64,000 nucleotides of DNA from Candidatus Aquidulcis sp. GTDB taxonomy: Bacteria > Chloroflexota > Anaerolineae > Anaerolineales > UBA4823. The translations under genes were made by a program, and so were the position numbers. This document shows positions 46,010 through 55,869 of this stretch, piece after piece. Within the stretch, counting starts at the first letter, position 1, and each line of letters starts with the position of its first letter. The stretch lies in contig DYIZ01000007.1 in assembly GCA_020723385.1 (NCBI GenBank), forward strand, positions 1 to 64,000. Reading direction: 5' to 3'. The notes below the pieces were generated by a model. It was not told the DNA's origin and did no database searches. It saw only the letters and a program-made list of their open reading frames with translations.

Positions 46010-47444
46010 GATTCCCTCGTATCAGTGATGTCACAACGCCCATCGCAGCGATCAATGATGCTGCCAGGAAGCTGATTTGGATCGCCACGAAAAGCGGCGG
46101 CACTTGGACTTCGCCGGCCAGTCCAGTGATGCCCTGAGAGACGATTGTCGTAAAAATCGCCCCCGCAAGGCCTACGCCAAGAACCATCCCAAAATTACGC
46201 GCCGTTGCCAGTGTCCCGGCCGCGATTCCCTGCCGGTGACGGGGCGCCGCTCCCATCAAGGCGCTATTATTGGGTGAGATGAATATGCCGGTTCCCAGGC
46301 CCACCATCACCAGCGCCAGGATGATGCTGATTTGAGGAGATTGCGGACCGAGCCGCGAGAGCAGGAACATCCCGATCGAGAGCATCCCCATTCCCACCGC
46401 GCCTGGAATCTGCGCGCCAATCCGGTCGGATAGCGTCCCGCTGAGTGGGGCGACAATTGCCATAATGATCGGTTGAGCGGTGAGCAGCAGCCCAGCCTCC
46501 GCAGAGCTAAAACCGCGCCCTTGAATAAGATAGAAGGGCAGTAAAAAAATCGAGCTGTAGACACAAATATAGTTCAAGACAGCAGTAGTGACGGATAATG
46601 AAAACTGGGGCCGCTGGAAGAGCGAGAGATCGAGCATCGGGCTGGGGGCGCGCCGCTCGATGTAAATAAACACCGCCAGCAGGAATCCTGCACCCAGAAG
46701 TAAAACCAGCACTCGCGGGGAACCCCAACCCCAATTGTGCCCCTGGTTCAAGCCGAGCAGCAAAGCGCTCAACCCCACCAAAAAAGCCAGCGCGCCAGGG
46801 ATGTCAAATTTCTCTTCCCTCCGAGGTGTGTCATGGGGAACGAAGCGCAAGCTCATGATCACGGCTGCCAGGCATACCGGCACATTGATATAGAAAACGT
46901 AGCGCCAGCCAAACTGGCTTGCGATCCAGCCGCCCAGCGACGGCCCAACGGTCAGCCCCAGGTACGTCATTGTAGCTTGCAGCCCAAGGGCGCGCCCGCG
47001 CTGGCTGGCCGGGAAACTTTTGGTGAGGATAGCCGGCGAATTGGCCGCCAGCATCGCGCCTCCCAGGGCTTGCATCGCCCGGCAGGCAACCAACACGGGC
47101 ACGTTGGGCGCTAATCCTGCCACGATAGAGCTGACCATGAACGTCCCAAAACCTAACACGTAAACCGGTTTATGCCCGCGCAGGTCGCCAAGCCTCCCAA
47201 AACTGAGCAGCAGCCCGCTGAGCAGCAGCAGGTAAATCGTCACCACCCATTCGACGCCCGCTACACTGCTGTGCAGGTCTTTCTGGATGAGCGGCAGGGT
47301 GGTATTGACCACGCTGGTATCCAGCGCAGTCATGAAGGTGCCGATGCCGGTGGTTACCAACACCCACCAGCGGGCATCCGGCGCAGTTGGTTCGAGGGGC
47401 TGATCAGATTCAGCGGTACGGGGATTGTCAGGAAGAAGGTTCAT
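45990..47444 (-). CDS. MFS transporter (DHA2/EmrB-like)
   Basis: TALDTSVVNTTLPLIQKDLHSSVAGVEWVVTIYLLLLSGLLLSFGRLGDLRGHKPVY; many TM helices. Confidence 0.88.
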   Translation of the reverse strand: MNLLPDNPRTAESDQPLEPTAPDARWWVLVTTGIGTFMTALDTSVVNTTLPLIQKDLHSSVAGVEWVVTIYLLLLSGLLLSFGRLGDLRGHKPVYVLGFGTFMVSSIVAGLAPNVPVLVACRAMQALGGAMLAANSPAILTKSFPASQRGRALGLQATMTYLGLTVGPSLGGWIASQFGWRYVFYINVPVCLAAVIMSLRFVPHDTPRREEKFDIPGALAFLVGLSALLLGLNQGHNWGWGSPRVLVLLLGAGFLLAVFIYIERRAPSPMLDLSLFQRPQFSLSVTTAVLNYICVYSSIFLLPFYLIQGRGFSSAEAGLLLTAQPIIMAIVAPLSGTLSDRIGAQIPGAVGMGMLSIGMFLLSRLGPQSPQISIILALVMVGLGTGIFISPNNSALMGAAPRHRQGIAAGTLATARNFGMVLGVGLAGAIFTTIVSQGITGLAGEVQVPPLFVAIQISFLAASLIAAMGVVTSLIRGNHATNHS

Positions 47445-48720
47445 AGTTTTGATTGCGCGGGTCACGCAGCTTGAGCACCAGCAGCAGCGCAGTCACCAAT
47501 CCGCCGATGACAGAGGTTGCGAAAGTCGCCGAATAACCGGCATTGTCGGCCAGCCAGCCTCCGGCCAGCGGGGCCAGGATCGTCGCCGGGGCAATCAGGG
47601 TGTTCGCCATGCCGATATAGGTCGGGCGTTCCGCATCGCTGCCGAAGTGCATATTCATGGTCATCGTTACAGTCCACATCGTCGTGTTGGCGATCCCGGT
47701 CAGAATCACCACCAGATAGAACCACCCCACGCTCGGGGCCATCCAGGCGATAGCCGCGCTCAGCGCGGCAAACAGCGCCCCGCCTGCCATCACCAGCCGG
47801 TGATCGAACCGGTCGCCGATCCAACCCAGCACCGGGTTGGCGATGATGCCTGTGACCAGCAGCACGCTGGTCATCACCCCGGCTGTGCTTTCACTCATTC
47901 CATAAAACCGAACCGCATACACGACATAAAAGGCAAAAGCCATTGCTCCAACCTGCGTGGTCATGCGGCAGATCAAAAACCAGACGAAATTGTTATCCTT
48001 GCGAAGGATCGCCAGGGATTGCCGGGCAAGGATGCCAAGCTCCTGGATTAGAGATGAATTTTCGGAGAGCGATGCAGAATTTGGGCTATCCTGCTCGCGG
48101 GTCATTGCCAAAGACCCCCACGAAAAGACCATTGCGCCGGTTGCAAACAGGAAACACAGTGTGAAATCGAGGGGTGAATCCACTTTTTCGAGAATGAACC
48201 CGGCAATGATCGCGCTGCCGCTGGCGAGCAGGTTTGCCGCTGAACCTTGCGCTCCCAGAAAGGTGCCACGCAGCTCGCTGGGTATGATCTTGACGATCAT
48301 GCTTTGCCAGGCCGTTGCAGTAAAACCCCCGCCCAACCCCTGCCAGATGAGCAGCAGGAAGGTCAGAACGAGGGCTAATTTTACATGCAGATAGGGAGCA
48401 AACCAGGCAATCGCCGCCAACCCGAGGAACGGGAAGCGCTCATTGATGGTGATTAACAACACCATCGGCTTGACCCGGCGAAGCCGCGCGACTCTATTCG
48501 CCGTCAACAGTTGCGGCAACTGCCAGCCCACGTTGTGAATCGCCGGTATCAAGCCAATGAGCAAGGCCGAATTCGTCATCGTGCTGACGAACAGCGGTAT
48601 TACGGTGACGAAAGATGCAAACCCGAGGGCAAAGCCAAAGAAGCCGCCATCAAAAAGGTTGACGACGAAATTGTGAACCAGGTTTTTGTCGCTATTGGAT
48701 TTCAGCAATGTATACCTCAT
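47428..48720 (-). CDS. MFS transporter
   Basis: NLFDGGFFGFALGFASFVTVIPLFVSTMTNSALLIGLI...; multiple TM helices; start at internal M 48720. Confidence 0.82.
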   Translation of the reverse strand: MRYTLLKSNSDKNLVHNFVVNLFDGGFFGFALGFASFVTVIPLFVSTMTNSALLIGLIPAIHNVGWQLPQLLTANRVARLRRVKPMVLLITINERFPFLGLAAIAWFAPYLHVKLALVLTFLLLIWQGLGGGFTATAWQSMIVKIIPSELRGTFLGAQGSAANLLASGSAIIAGFILEKVDSPLDFTLCFLFATGAMVFSWGSLAMTREQDSPNSASLSENSSLIQELGILARQSLAILRKDNNFVWFLICRMTTQVGAMAFAFYVVYAVRFYGMSESTAGVMTSVLLVTGIIANPVLGWIGDRFDHRLVMAGGALFAALSAAIAWMAPSVGWFYLVVILTGIANTTMWTVTMTMNMHFGSDAERPTYIGMANTLIAPATILAPLAGGWLADNAGYSATFATSVIGGLVTALLLVLKLRDPRNQNYEPSS

Positions 48721-50416
48721 AGGGCTGGATCGGAATGGACGATAGAATATCTTCCCCGATGCCAACCGTAGAGCTGCGAAAGACACATTTTGCGGTTTTA
48801 TGTTGTCCTGGCAGGTCGAAGGCAAGCAGGTGCGCTTTTTCTGATAAGTTCAGGATGACCAGGCAAGTCTGCTCATTGCATCGCCGCAGGAATGCGAAAT
48901 AGTCGCTTGAATCTTCGTGCAGCGGGGTGTAATCTCCCCGGATCAGGGCTGGCATTTGCTGGCGAAAATGGAGCATCCGGCGGTAGAAATTCAGCATCGA
49001 GGCCGGATTGCTCTCCTGATCGGCGACGTTGACGCAGCTGGCATAGTCGGGATTGACTGGCAGCCAGGTCTCGACACCCTCGGGGGAGAATCCGCCATTC
49101 GGGGCGTTCTGCCACTGCATGGGGGTGCGGTTTTTATCGCGGGTCAGCCGGGCGGCGTGCTCCAGCGCCTCTTTTTGAGGCACACCCAGCTCTTCGATTT
49201 CTGCGTGATAAACCCATGTACCGAGAGTATCCCGGAATTGACCGATATCCTCCAGGATCAAATCTGTCATCCCGATTTCCTCGCCGTTGTACAGGAAGGG
49301 CGTGCCGCGCAGGGTCAGCATGAGCGCCAGATGAAGGCGGGCTAACGCGTCTTTGGGCAAGCCGTCGCAGAAGCTGGTGAAGAGACGGGGGCAGTCATGG
49401 TTCCCGAGGGTGTTGCAGGGCCAGCTTTCGGGGGAGATAGCTCCCAGGGCGGCTAGCCGATCCCGCTGGTTGGCGCGAATCCAATCCGGGGACAACCGGT
49501 CGGTGCGCATCAGCGGGAAGTTGAAAACCATGTGCAGCTCGTTATCGCCGCTGCCGTGGTAAGCAATATCGTCGTTCTCGCCGACCAGCATCCGGTCGCC
49601 GTCGTACTCATCCAAAACCGCCCGCAGTTCCTGCATCAATTCGTGCATACCGAGCTGTTCAACTTGAAATTTGAACATCTTTTCCCAGGTTTTGCCCAGC
49701 TCAGCCCGCTCTTCGGCGGTCTGGCAGGTGTGGAACCGGCGGCGCAGCTCGGCCAAAGTCATGTTTACCGGGTGATTGGGCATGTCAGGGTGCTCGAAGA
49801 TTGTACCGATGGCGTCCAGCCGGAAGCCGTCCACGCCGAGGTCAAGCCAGAAACGGGCCGCGTCGAACATGGCTTGTTTGACCTGCGGATTGCGCCAGTT
49901 CAGATCAGGCTGCTGTTTGAAAAAGAAATGATAATAATATTGGCCGGTAGTTTCGTCGAATTCCCAGGCGGAGCCGTCGAAGGTGGAGTTCCAATTGTTG
50001 GGCGCGCCGCCATCGGGGGCGGGGTCCAGCCAGATATACCAATCCCGTTTGGGATTATCGCGGCTCGACCGGGATTCGAGAAACCAGGGATGCTCGTCCG
50101 AAGTGTGGTTGAGCACCAGATCGAGAATGACCCGCATCCCCCGCAGGTGCGCTCCCGCCAGAAATGCCTTGAAATCTTCGAGCGTGCCATATTCCGGGGC
50201 AACCGCAGTGTAGTCGCTGATGTCGTAGCCGCAATCGTCCATCGGAGAGGGGTAATGCGGCGAAAGCCAGATCGCGCCGATCCCCAGGTCACGCAGGTAG
50301 TCGAGTTTTTCGATCATGCCTCGGAAATCGCCGATGCCATCGCCGTTGCCATCCGCAAAGCTGCGCGGGTAGATTTGATAGAACACCACTTCTTGCCACC
50401 ATTTGAGCTGTGACAT
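48692..50416 (-). CDS. GH13 alpha-glucosidase/oligo-1,6-glucosidase-like
   Basis: From M 50416: MSQLKWWQEVVFYQIYPRSFADGNGDGIGDFRG; VILDLVLNHTSDEHPWF; DGFRLDAIG; NTLGNHDCPRL. Confidence 0.92.
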   Translation of the reverse strand: MSQLKWWQEVVFYQIYPRSFADGNGDGIGDFRGMIEKLDYLRDLGIGAIWLSPHYPSPMDDCGYDISDYTAVAPEYGTLEDFKAFLAGAHLRGMRVILDLVLNHTSDEHPWFLESRSSRDNPKRDWYIWLDPAPDGGAPNNWNSTFDGSAWEFDETTGQYYYHFFFKQQPDLNWRNPQVKQAMFDAARFWLDLGVDGFRLDAIGTIFEHPDMPNHPVNMTLAELRRRFHTCQTAEERAELGKTWEKMFKFQVEQLGMHELMQELRAVLDEYDGDRMLVGENDDIAYHGSGDNELHMVFNFPLMRTDRLSPDWIRANQRDRLAALGAISPESWPCNTLGNHDCPRLFTSFCDGLPKDALARLHLALMLTLRGTPFLYNGEEIGMTDLILEDIGQFRDTLGTWVYHAEIEELGVPQKEALEHAARLTRDKNRTPMQWQNAPNGGFSPEGVETWLPVNPDYASCVNVADQESNPASMLNFYRRMLHFRQQMPALIRGDYTPLHEDSSDYFAFLRRCNEQTCLVILNLSEKAHLLAFDLPGQHKTAKCVFRSSTVGIGEDILSSIPIQPYEVYIAEIQ

Positions 50417-50530
50417 AGTCAGTCTTGAGCCTCCGTTATTTTTGTGGTTTATCTTTGTTCTTCGGTTTGAGCGATATTCTATCAGCAATCTGGGGCTTCG
50501 CCTTTTGGAGATTTCTGGCTCTTCGGTGGC

Positions 50531-50552
50531 AGGTCGGATTACCAATCCGACT
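50531..50552. repeat. Short palindrome AGGTCGGATTACCAATCCGACT
   Basis: Related to the palindrome at 10-34. Confidence 0.6.
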
Positions 50553-50600
50553 TGCGTCGCGCTGCCAACTGGCGGGGCATATCGCAAAACTATCGGAAAA

Positions 50601-50631
50601 GACTCCCGGAGTTTCCAAAACTCCGGGAGTC
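50601..50631. repeat. REP-like palindrome GACTCCCGGAGTTTCCAAAACTCCGGGAGTC
   Basis: Near-identical to 45007-45037. Confidence 0.75.
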
Positions 50632-50660
50632 TTTGATGCGTCGGTAATCCCCTATGGCTA

Positions 50661-52619
50661 TCAACTCAACTGTATCGCCACCAGATCCAGCGCAGCCAGG
50701 GCTATATCGCCTGATGGGGCCACGATGCTGATGCCATGAAGCTGCTTCCCCGGATAACAGCCGTGATCTTTCAGCACACGGGCTGAGATGACCTGCCCAT
50801 GCTCAGAAAAATTGGCAAAGATCACGGCGCGCTGCCCTCGATGGCGGCGGATAAAACCGAGTACGTGCTCGTTTTCGGCAGCGATGATTTCGAGGTCGCC
50901 GCCTGCAAAAACCGGCTGATCTTTGCGCAGGCGGATCAACGCCTGCAATCCCTGATAAACGCGGCCTTCCATTGTGTCGGGGTCGTTTCGCCGTTGGAAG
51001 CGATACCAATCGGCGCGCGGGCGGTGAACCCAACGGCTGTCGCGCGCCTTGTCGGGGTCGTCGCGGTAGGAATAATCATTCAACGTGCCAATTTCGTCGC
51101 CCAAATAAATCAGCGGGATGCCGCCCACCATCAGGATGATCCCATGAATGAGGAGAATCCGCCGGATGGCAAGCTCCTTTTCGGCGGCGTTATCCTCATC
51201 GAGCGCCTTTTCCAGCCCCGCCAGCGAGGCGCAGCTCCCCGAGATACGGCAATCGCCGGTCTTCGGGTTTTCCTGAAAGGGCAAGCCGCGCGCAAAACTG
51301 CCGGGAAATTGACCGCGATAGAACTCGTTCAAAAAGCGGCGGTGATCCCCGCCGTTGACGCCCAGAATGGCAGCGTCTTCATCGGAAAACGTCCAGCCGA
51401 TGTCGTCGTGGCAACGCACATAGTTGACCCACGCCGTTTGCGGGTGGATTTTGAAGTGGGCAGCGAGCGCCTGCGAGAGCAGCCGCGTCTTGCGGGTGGC
51501 CAGAGAGTTCCACAGCAGCGCCATCAGCAGCGGATTGTACGAAAGCTGGCATTCGGCGGGGTCAATGTACCGGGCAACCTCGTCCGGGTGAACGATGGCT
51601 TCGGATTTGAACAGCAGCGCCGGGGCAGAGATGCGCGCGGCCGCATTGAAAGCGCGGATCAGGGCGTGGGCTTCCGGCAGGTTTTCACAGCTCGTGCCCA
51701 TTTGTTTCCAGATGAACGCCACCGCGTCGAGGCGGATGACTTCCACGCCCTGGTTGGCGAGGAAAAGCATTTCCTCCGCCATACGGTTGAAAACTGCCGG
51801 GTTGGCGTAATTCAAATCCCACTGGTAGCGGTGAAAAGTCGTCCAAACCCATCCGCTGGCCCCCGTGCCGTTTTGAAGGGGCGAGAATGCGCCGAGGTGT
51901 TCGTCGGGGAAGATTTCGCGCAGGGTGCGCTCGTAGGCGTCGGGCAGGGTCCGGTTCGGGTAGATGTGATACATTTCCCGCGCCGCTTCATCGCCAGCCT
52001 TGGCCCTTTCTGCCCAAAGGTGCTCATCGGAAGTGTGGTTGAAAACCAGGTCCACCACCATACTGATGCCGGCGGCGCGCAGATCGTGGGCAAGCGAGCC
52101 GAGCTGCGCCATCGAGCCGAGCGGGCGGTGTACCTCGCGGTAGCTGCTGACAGCGTAACCGCCGTCGTTTTCGCCTGCCGGCATTTCGAACAGCGGCATC
52201 AAGTGGAGATACGTCAACCCAAGCTCTTTGAAATAGGGAATTTTGGCGCGCACCCCCTCCAGATCGGAGGCGAACAGATCAACGTAGATCACGCCTCCCA
52301 CCATCCGGTTTGACTGGTACCAAAGGGGATCCTGCTCCCGGCTGCGATCCAGCTCCCGCAGGTCCGCGGGACGGTCGAACCAGGCGCGCGCCAGACAGGT
52401 GAGCAAATCTTCGAGGTGGAAGTAAAAATCGTAGCGAGCGCGGTACAGCCCGAAATACAGCTCGAACAGCGCCGGGAAATGCGCCGACAAGCGTTGGATA
52501 AACGCCTGCCAGCCCTGCGGATCGGCGGCGATCTCATCGGCCAGCGACTGGGTGAGGCGCGGCATCAGGCGGGCAAAGGTGCGGGATGTTTCGCGAGGTA
52601 GAGAAAATTCGGGATTCAT
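50661..52619 (-). CDS. GH13 amylosucrase-like protein
   Basis: [107 protein letters not shown]; start overlaps upstream stop (ATGA). Confidence 0.9.
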   Translation of the reverse strand: MNPEFSLPRETSRTFARLMPRLTQSLADEIAADPQGWQAFIQRLSAHFPALFELYFGLYRARYDFYFHLEDLLTCLARAWFDRPADLRELDRSREQDPLWYQSNRMVGGVIYVDLFASDLEGVRAKIPYFKELGLTYLHLMPLFEMPAGENDGGYAVSSYREVHRPLGSMAQLGSLAHDLRAAGISMVVDLVFNHTSDEHLWAERAKAGDEAAREMYHIYPNRTLPDAYERTLREIFPDEHLGAFSPLQNGTGASGWVWTTFHRYQWDLNYANPAVFNRMAEEMLFLANQGVEVIRLDAVAFIWKQMGTSCENLPEAHALIRAFNAAARISAPALLFKSEAIVHPDEVARYIDPAECQLSYNPLLMALLWNSLATRKTRLLSQALAAHFKIHPQTAWVNYVRCHDDIGWTFSDEDAAILGVNGGDHRRFLNEFYRGQFPGSFARGLPFQENPKTGDCRISGSCASLAGLEKALDEDNAAEKELAIRRILLIHGIILMVGGIPLIYLGDEIGTLNDYSYRDDPDKARDSRWVHRPRADWYRFQRRNDPDTMEGRVYQGLQALIRLRKDQPVFAGGDLEIIAAENEHVLGFIRRHRGQRAVIFANFSEHGQVISARVLKDHGCYPGKQLHGISIVAPSGDIALAALDLVAIQLS

Positions 52620-54049
52620 AAGCAAAGGTTGGCAGGCTTGAGATGGTAAATATCGAGCTGACCGAGCTTCACACTGCCCCCCTCGACAAACAGCTCAAGT
52701 CCCTGGCTCGAAGCGGACGGGAAAATGATCTCGCAGAAAGTCACAAGTCCATCGTTGGCAAATACTTCTACCGAAGAACGATCAACAAAAATGTGCAGAC
52801 TCACCCGCTTTCCGTGTGGAGCAAGCTGAGCGGTATGCCGGGCTGCAAACCCGGCGTAGAAATCGCTCTTTCCTGAACGCGTGCGGTCGAAAAAGAGCGT
52901 CTGCTGGCGAATCGCATACCCAATTGTGGTCTGTTCCTCTTTGCCGACGCGCACACGCAGGCCACAGGCAGTCGCATGTCCGTCAAGCTCGAATTCGGCC
53001 AGGATTTCGAGACATTCTCCGCGGATTCCTGCGAGCAGGTTTTCCTCGGGATTGATGATCCCATCCTGCCAGTGATTCCGCTCGCCGCGCAGAGCTTGCA
53101 ATTCAACGATAGGCCGCTGCGCCAGGCGGATGCCATCCGCCGTCCGGGTGAGCGACATTTGGCGCGGCAGGCTGAACATGCCGCGCCAGGCTTCGGAGGG
53201 CGTCACAGCGGCGTACTGCCAGTTCGAAAGCCAGCCAAGCATGATGCGGCGGCCGTTCGGCGACTCGTTCCAGGACTGAGCCGCGTAATAATCTGCGCCA
53301 AAGTCCGCCCATAGAACGGTATTCTTGGGATTTTCAGAGACGAAACTTTTTCCATCGAAATCGCCGATGAAATATTGCGTGCCTGACCCGCCCGTAGATG
53401 CGCCATCGCCTACCCCCACCATCAACACCCACCGGCTTTCGGAGCCGCCATCTATGGGAAGCTGAAACAAGTCGGGCGTCTCCCACACGCCGGATGTAGA
53501 CCCATACCCGCTCCCAAAACTACCGCTGAATTCCCATTGTTTCAGGTTGGGCGACGTGTAGAAAAGAACCCTATCCTTCGCGGCCAGCGCCATCACCCAA
53601 AGATCGTTGCTCCAAAAAACCTTCGGGTCGCGGCAATCGCTCAAAGGGACAGGGTGCGGGATGACCGGGTTGCCGGCATATTTCGTCCACGAGCGGCCCC
53701 GGTCTGTGGAGTACGCCAGGTTTTGGGTTTCCTGGTAATCTTTATGGCAGGTATAAACAGCCGCCAAAACTTCTTCGCCAAAACCGGCGGTGTTATTCCA
53801 ATCCACCACCGTGCTGCCGGAGAAGATCATGCCGTGCTCGTCCGGGTAGAGCGCAATCGGCAGGTGACGCCAGTTGATCAGATCCCGGCTGACGGCGTGT
53901 CCCCAGTGCATTGGCCCCCAAACGCTGCTGCCAGGGTGATGTTGATAAAATAGATGATACTCCCCATCGTAATAAACCAGCCCATTGGGGTCGTTCATCC
54001 AGTGGGCTGGCGGAGTAAAGTGAAACGCCGGACGGTGGGCGTCGCTCAT
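52616..54049 (-). CDS. GH32 beta-fructosidase (sucrose/levan hydrolase-like)
   Basis: [57 protein letters not shown]. Confidence 0.95.
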   Translation of the reverse strand: MSDAHRPAFHFTPPAHWMNDPNGLVYYDGEYHLFYQHHPGSSVWGPMHWGHAVSRDLINWRHLPIALYPDEHGMIFSGSTVVDWNNTAGFGEEVLAAVYTCHKDYQETQNLAYSTDRGRSWTKYAGNPVIPHPVPLSDCRDPKVFWSNDLWVMALAAKDRVLFYTSPNLKQWEFSGSFGSGYGSTSGVWETPDLFQLPIDGGSESRWVLMVGVGDGASTGGSGTQYFIGDFDGKSFVSENPKNTVLWADFGADYYAAQSWNESPNGRRIMLGWLSNWQYAAVTPSEAWRGMFSLPRQMSLTRTADGIRLAQRPIVELQALRGERNHWQDGIINPEENLLAGIRGECLEILAEFELDGHATACGLRVRVGKEEQTTIGYAIRQQTLFFDRTRSGKSDFYAGFAARHTAQLAPHGKRVSLHIFVDRSSVEVFANDGLVTFCEIIFPSASSQGLELFVEGGSVKLGQLDIYHLKPANLCL

Positions 54050-54050
54050 A

Positions 54051-54884
54051 TCAACCCTTCAAGCCGGTCTGCGCCACGCTTTCGACGAACCGCCGCTGGA
54101 GGAAGAGGAACATCACAATCGGAGGAATACTAGCGAGAACGATGCCGGCCATGAGATAGGCGATGGTTGGGGTGGTCACTTGAGCGCCGCGGTTGAGAAA
54201 ATTCAGCCCGACTTGCAGCGTCCACATATTTTTGTCGGTGGTGAAGAGCATTTGCTTGAGCAGCCCGCTCCACTCGGCCAGCCAGGTGAGGATGAAGATC
54301 GAAATCGTCGGCGGGCCGGAGAGGGGCAGCATCAGCGACCAAAAGACACGCAGATAACCAGCGCCGTCAATGAGCATGGCCTCCTCCAGCTCTTTGGGGA
54401 CGGTGATGAAGAACTGGCGGAACATGAAAATGGCGAAGGGATTGCCCAGGCTGGGGATGATCAGGGCGGCGTAAGTGTTGATCCAGCCCCACTTGGCCAG
54501 CATGAGATAGAGAGGGACGAACAACAGCTCGAAGGGGACGATCAGGGTTGCCAGGAAGATCAAGAACAGCGGGTCGCGCCCGATGAATTTGATGCGCGCA
54601 AAGGCGTAACCGGCCAGCGCGGCTACCAATATCTGCCCAAAGGTCACGGCGAAAGTGGTCACAAACGAGTTGAAGGTTTGGATGGGGATATCAATCTGCC
54701 CTTCAGTGAATACCGCGGCGAAGTTCTCGAAGTGCAACGAGCCGGAGATGATCTGTGCGGGCTTGGTAAGGGCATCGTCGTTGGTTTTGAGCGCGCCGCC
54801 CATCAGGTAGACGAACGGAAATGTGAATAGAACGGCTAGGATGAACAGGACCACCAGCAAGATTGGGGAATTTTTCGTTTTCAT
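54051..54884 (-). CDS. Carbohydrate ABC transporter permease
   Basis: TVPKELEEAMLIDGAGYLRVFWSLMLPLSGPP (EAA loop). Confidence 0.92.
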   Translation of the reverse strand: MKTKNSPILLVVLFILAVLFTFPFVYLMGGALKTNDDALTKPAQIISGSLHFENFAAVFTEGQIDIPIQTFNSFVTTFAVTFGQILVAALAGYAFARIKFIGRDPLFLIFLATLIVPFELLFVPLYLMLAKWGWINTYAALIIPSLGNPFAIFMFRQFFITVPKELEEAMLIDGAGYLRVFWSLMLPLSGPPTISIFILTWLAEWSGLLKQMLFTTDKNMWTLQVGLNFLNRGAQVTTPTIAYLMAGIVLASIPPIVMFLFLQRRFVESVAQTGLKG

Positions 54885-54899
54885 CGCGCCTCCGCCGGT

Positions 54900-55799
54900 T
54901 TAGTAATATTTCTCGCTGTGACGGTTGCCCCAATATTGGACTGCCGTCAGCATGATGATGGCCAGCAGCAAGAAAATCGCTGCCGCCGAAGAGACCCCCA
55001 TCAGGTTGGGGAATTTTTTGAAGATGTAATAAACTAGCGTAGTCGTGGCCCCCGCTGGGCCGCCCTGGGTCATCACGAAAATCGGCTCGAAGCCGCGCAC
55101 CGTGAAAATGGTGGTCGAGACGATGAGCAGGAAGGTGGTAGGCGCCAGCAGCGGCCACGTGATGAAACGGAACATCTGCCAATCGTTTTTGACGCCGTCA
55201 ATCTGCGCCGCTTCGTAATAATCGTTGTTGATGCTTTGCAAACCGGCCAGGTAGATCACCATACAGTACCCGGCAGATTTCCACGTGTTCATCAATACGA
55301 TCATTACCATCGCCCAGCCGGGGTCGGTGGTCTGCCACAGGGGGAACTGTAGCCCCAGGTTGTTAATCAAGTTGGGGAGGAAGCCGCTCATCGGGGTGGC
55401 GGTCAAAATCCAGCTAAAGATAATCCCAGCGGCGACGAACGAAACCGACATGGGGATAAAGAAGATGGTGCGGAAAACACCGCGGGCAAAGAGATTCTTC
55501 TTGTTGACAAGAAAAGCCAGCAGCAGGCCAATCCCGATTTGCGACGGCACAGCCAGGATCAGGTAATAAGCCGTGTTGCCAAGCGCCGTCCAAAAGTTCT
55601 TGTCTTTGAAAATGCGCACGTAATTGTCGAAACCGACGAATTCCGGCTTTCCCAGGATGCCCCATTCGTGAAAGCTGATGTAAAGCACAAAGCCAATCGG
55701 GTAGAGCAGGAAAATCGAAACGAGGATGATGGCAGGTAAGACGAATGAATACCCGGTGACGGTGACGCGGAATTTGTTCAATCGTTTTGCAGTCAACAT
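54900..55799 (-). CDS. Carbohydrate ABC transporter permease
   Basis: LQSINNDYYEAAQIDGVKNDWQMFRFITWPLLAPT (EAA loop). Confidence 0.92.
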   Translation of the reverse strand: MLTAKRLNKFRVTVTGYSFVLPAIILVSIFLLYPIGFVLYISFHEWGILGKPEFVGFDNYVRIFKDKNFWTALGNTAYYLILAVPSQIGIGLLLAFLVNKKNLFARGVFRTIFFIPMSVSFVAAGIIFSWILTATPMSGFLPNLINNLGLQFPLWQTTDPGWAMVMIVLMNTWKSAGYCMVIYLAGLQSINNDYYEAAQIDGVKNDWQMFRFITWPLLAPTTFLLIVSTTIFTVRGFEPIFVMTQGGPAGATTTLVYYIFKKFPNLMGVSSAAAIFLLLAIIMLTAVQYWGNRHSEKYY

Positions 55800-55869
55800 G
55801 GAGCGCCTCCTGGCTTAGAATTGATTGCGGGCCACGTTTTCACGCAGCCCGCAATTTCAGAGCGTCGCA

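Noticed and set aside
50799-52313. 504-aa plus-strand ORF
   Set aside because: Antisense shadow of the amylosucrase-like CDS with no protein-like motifs.
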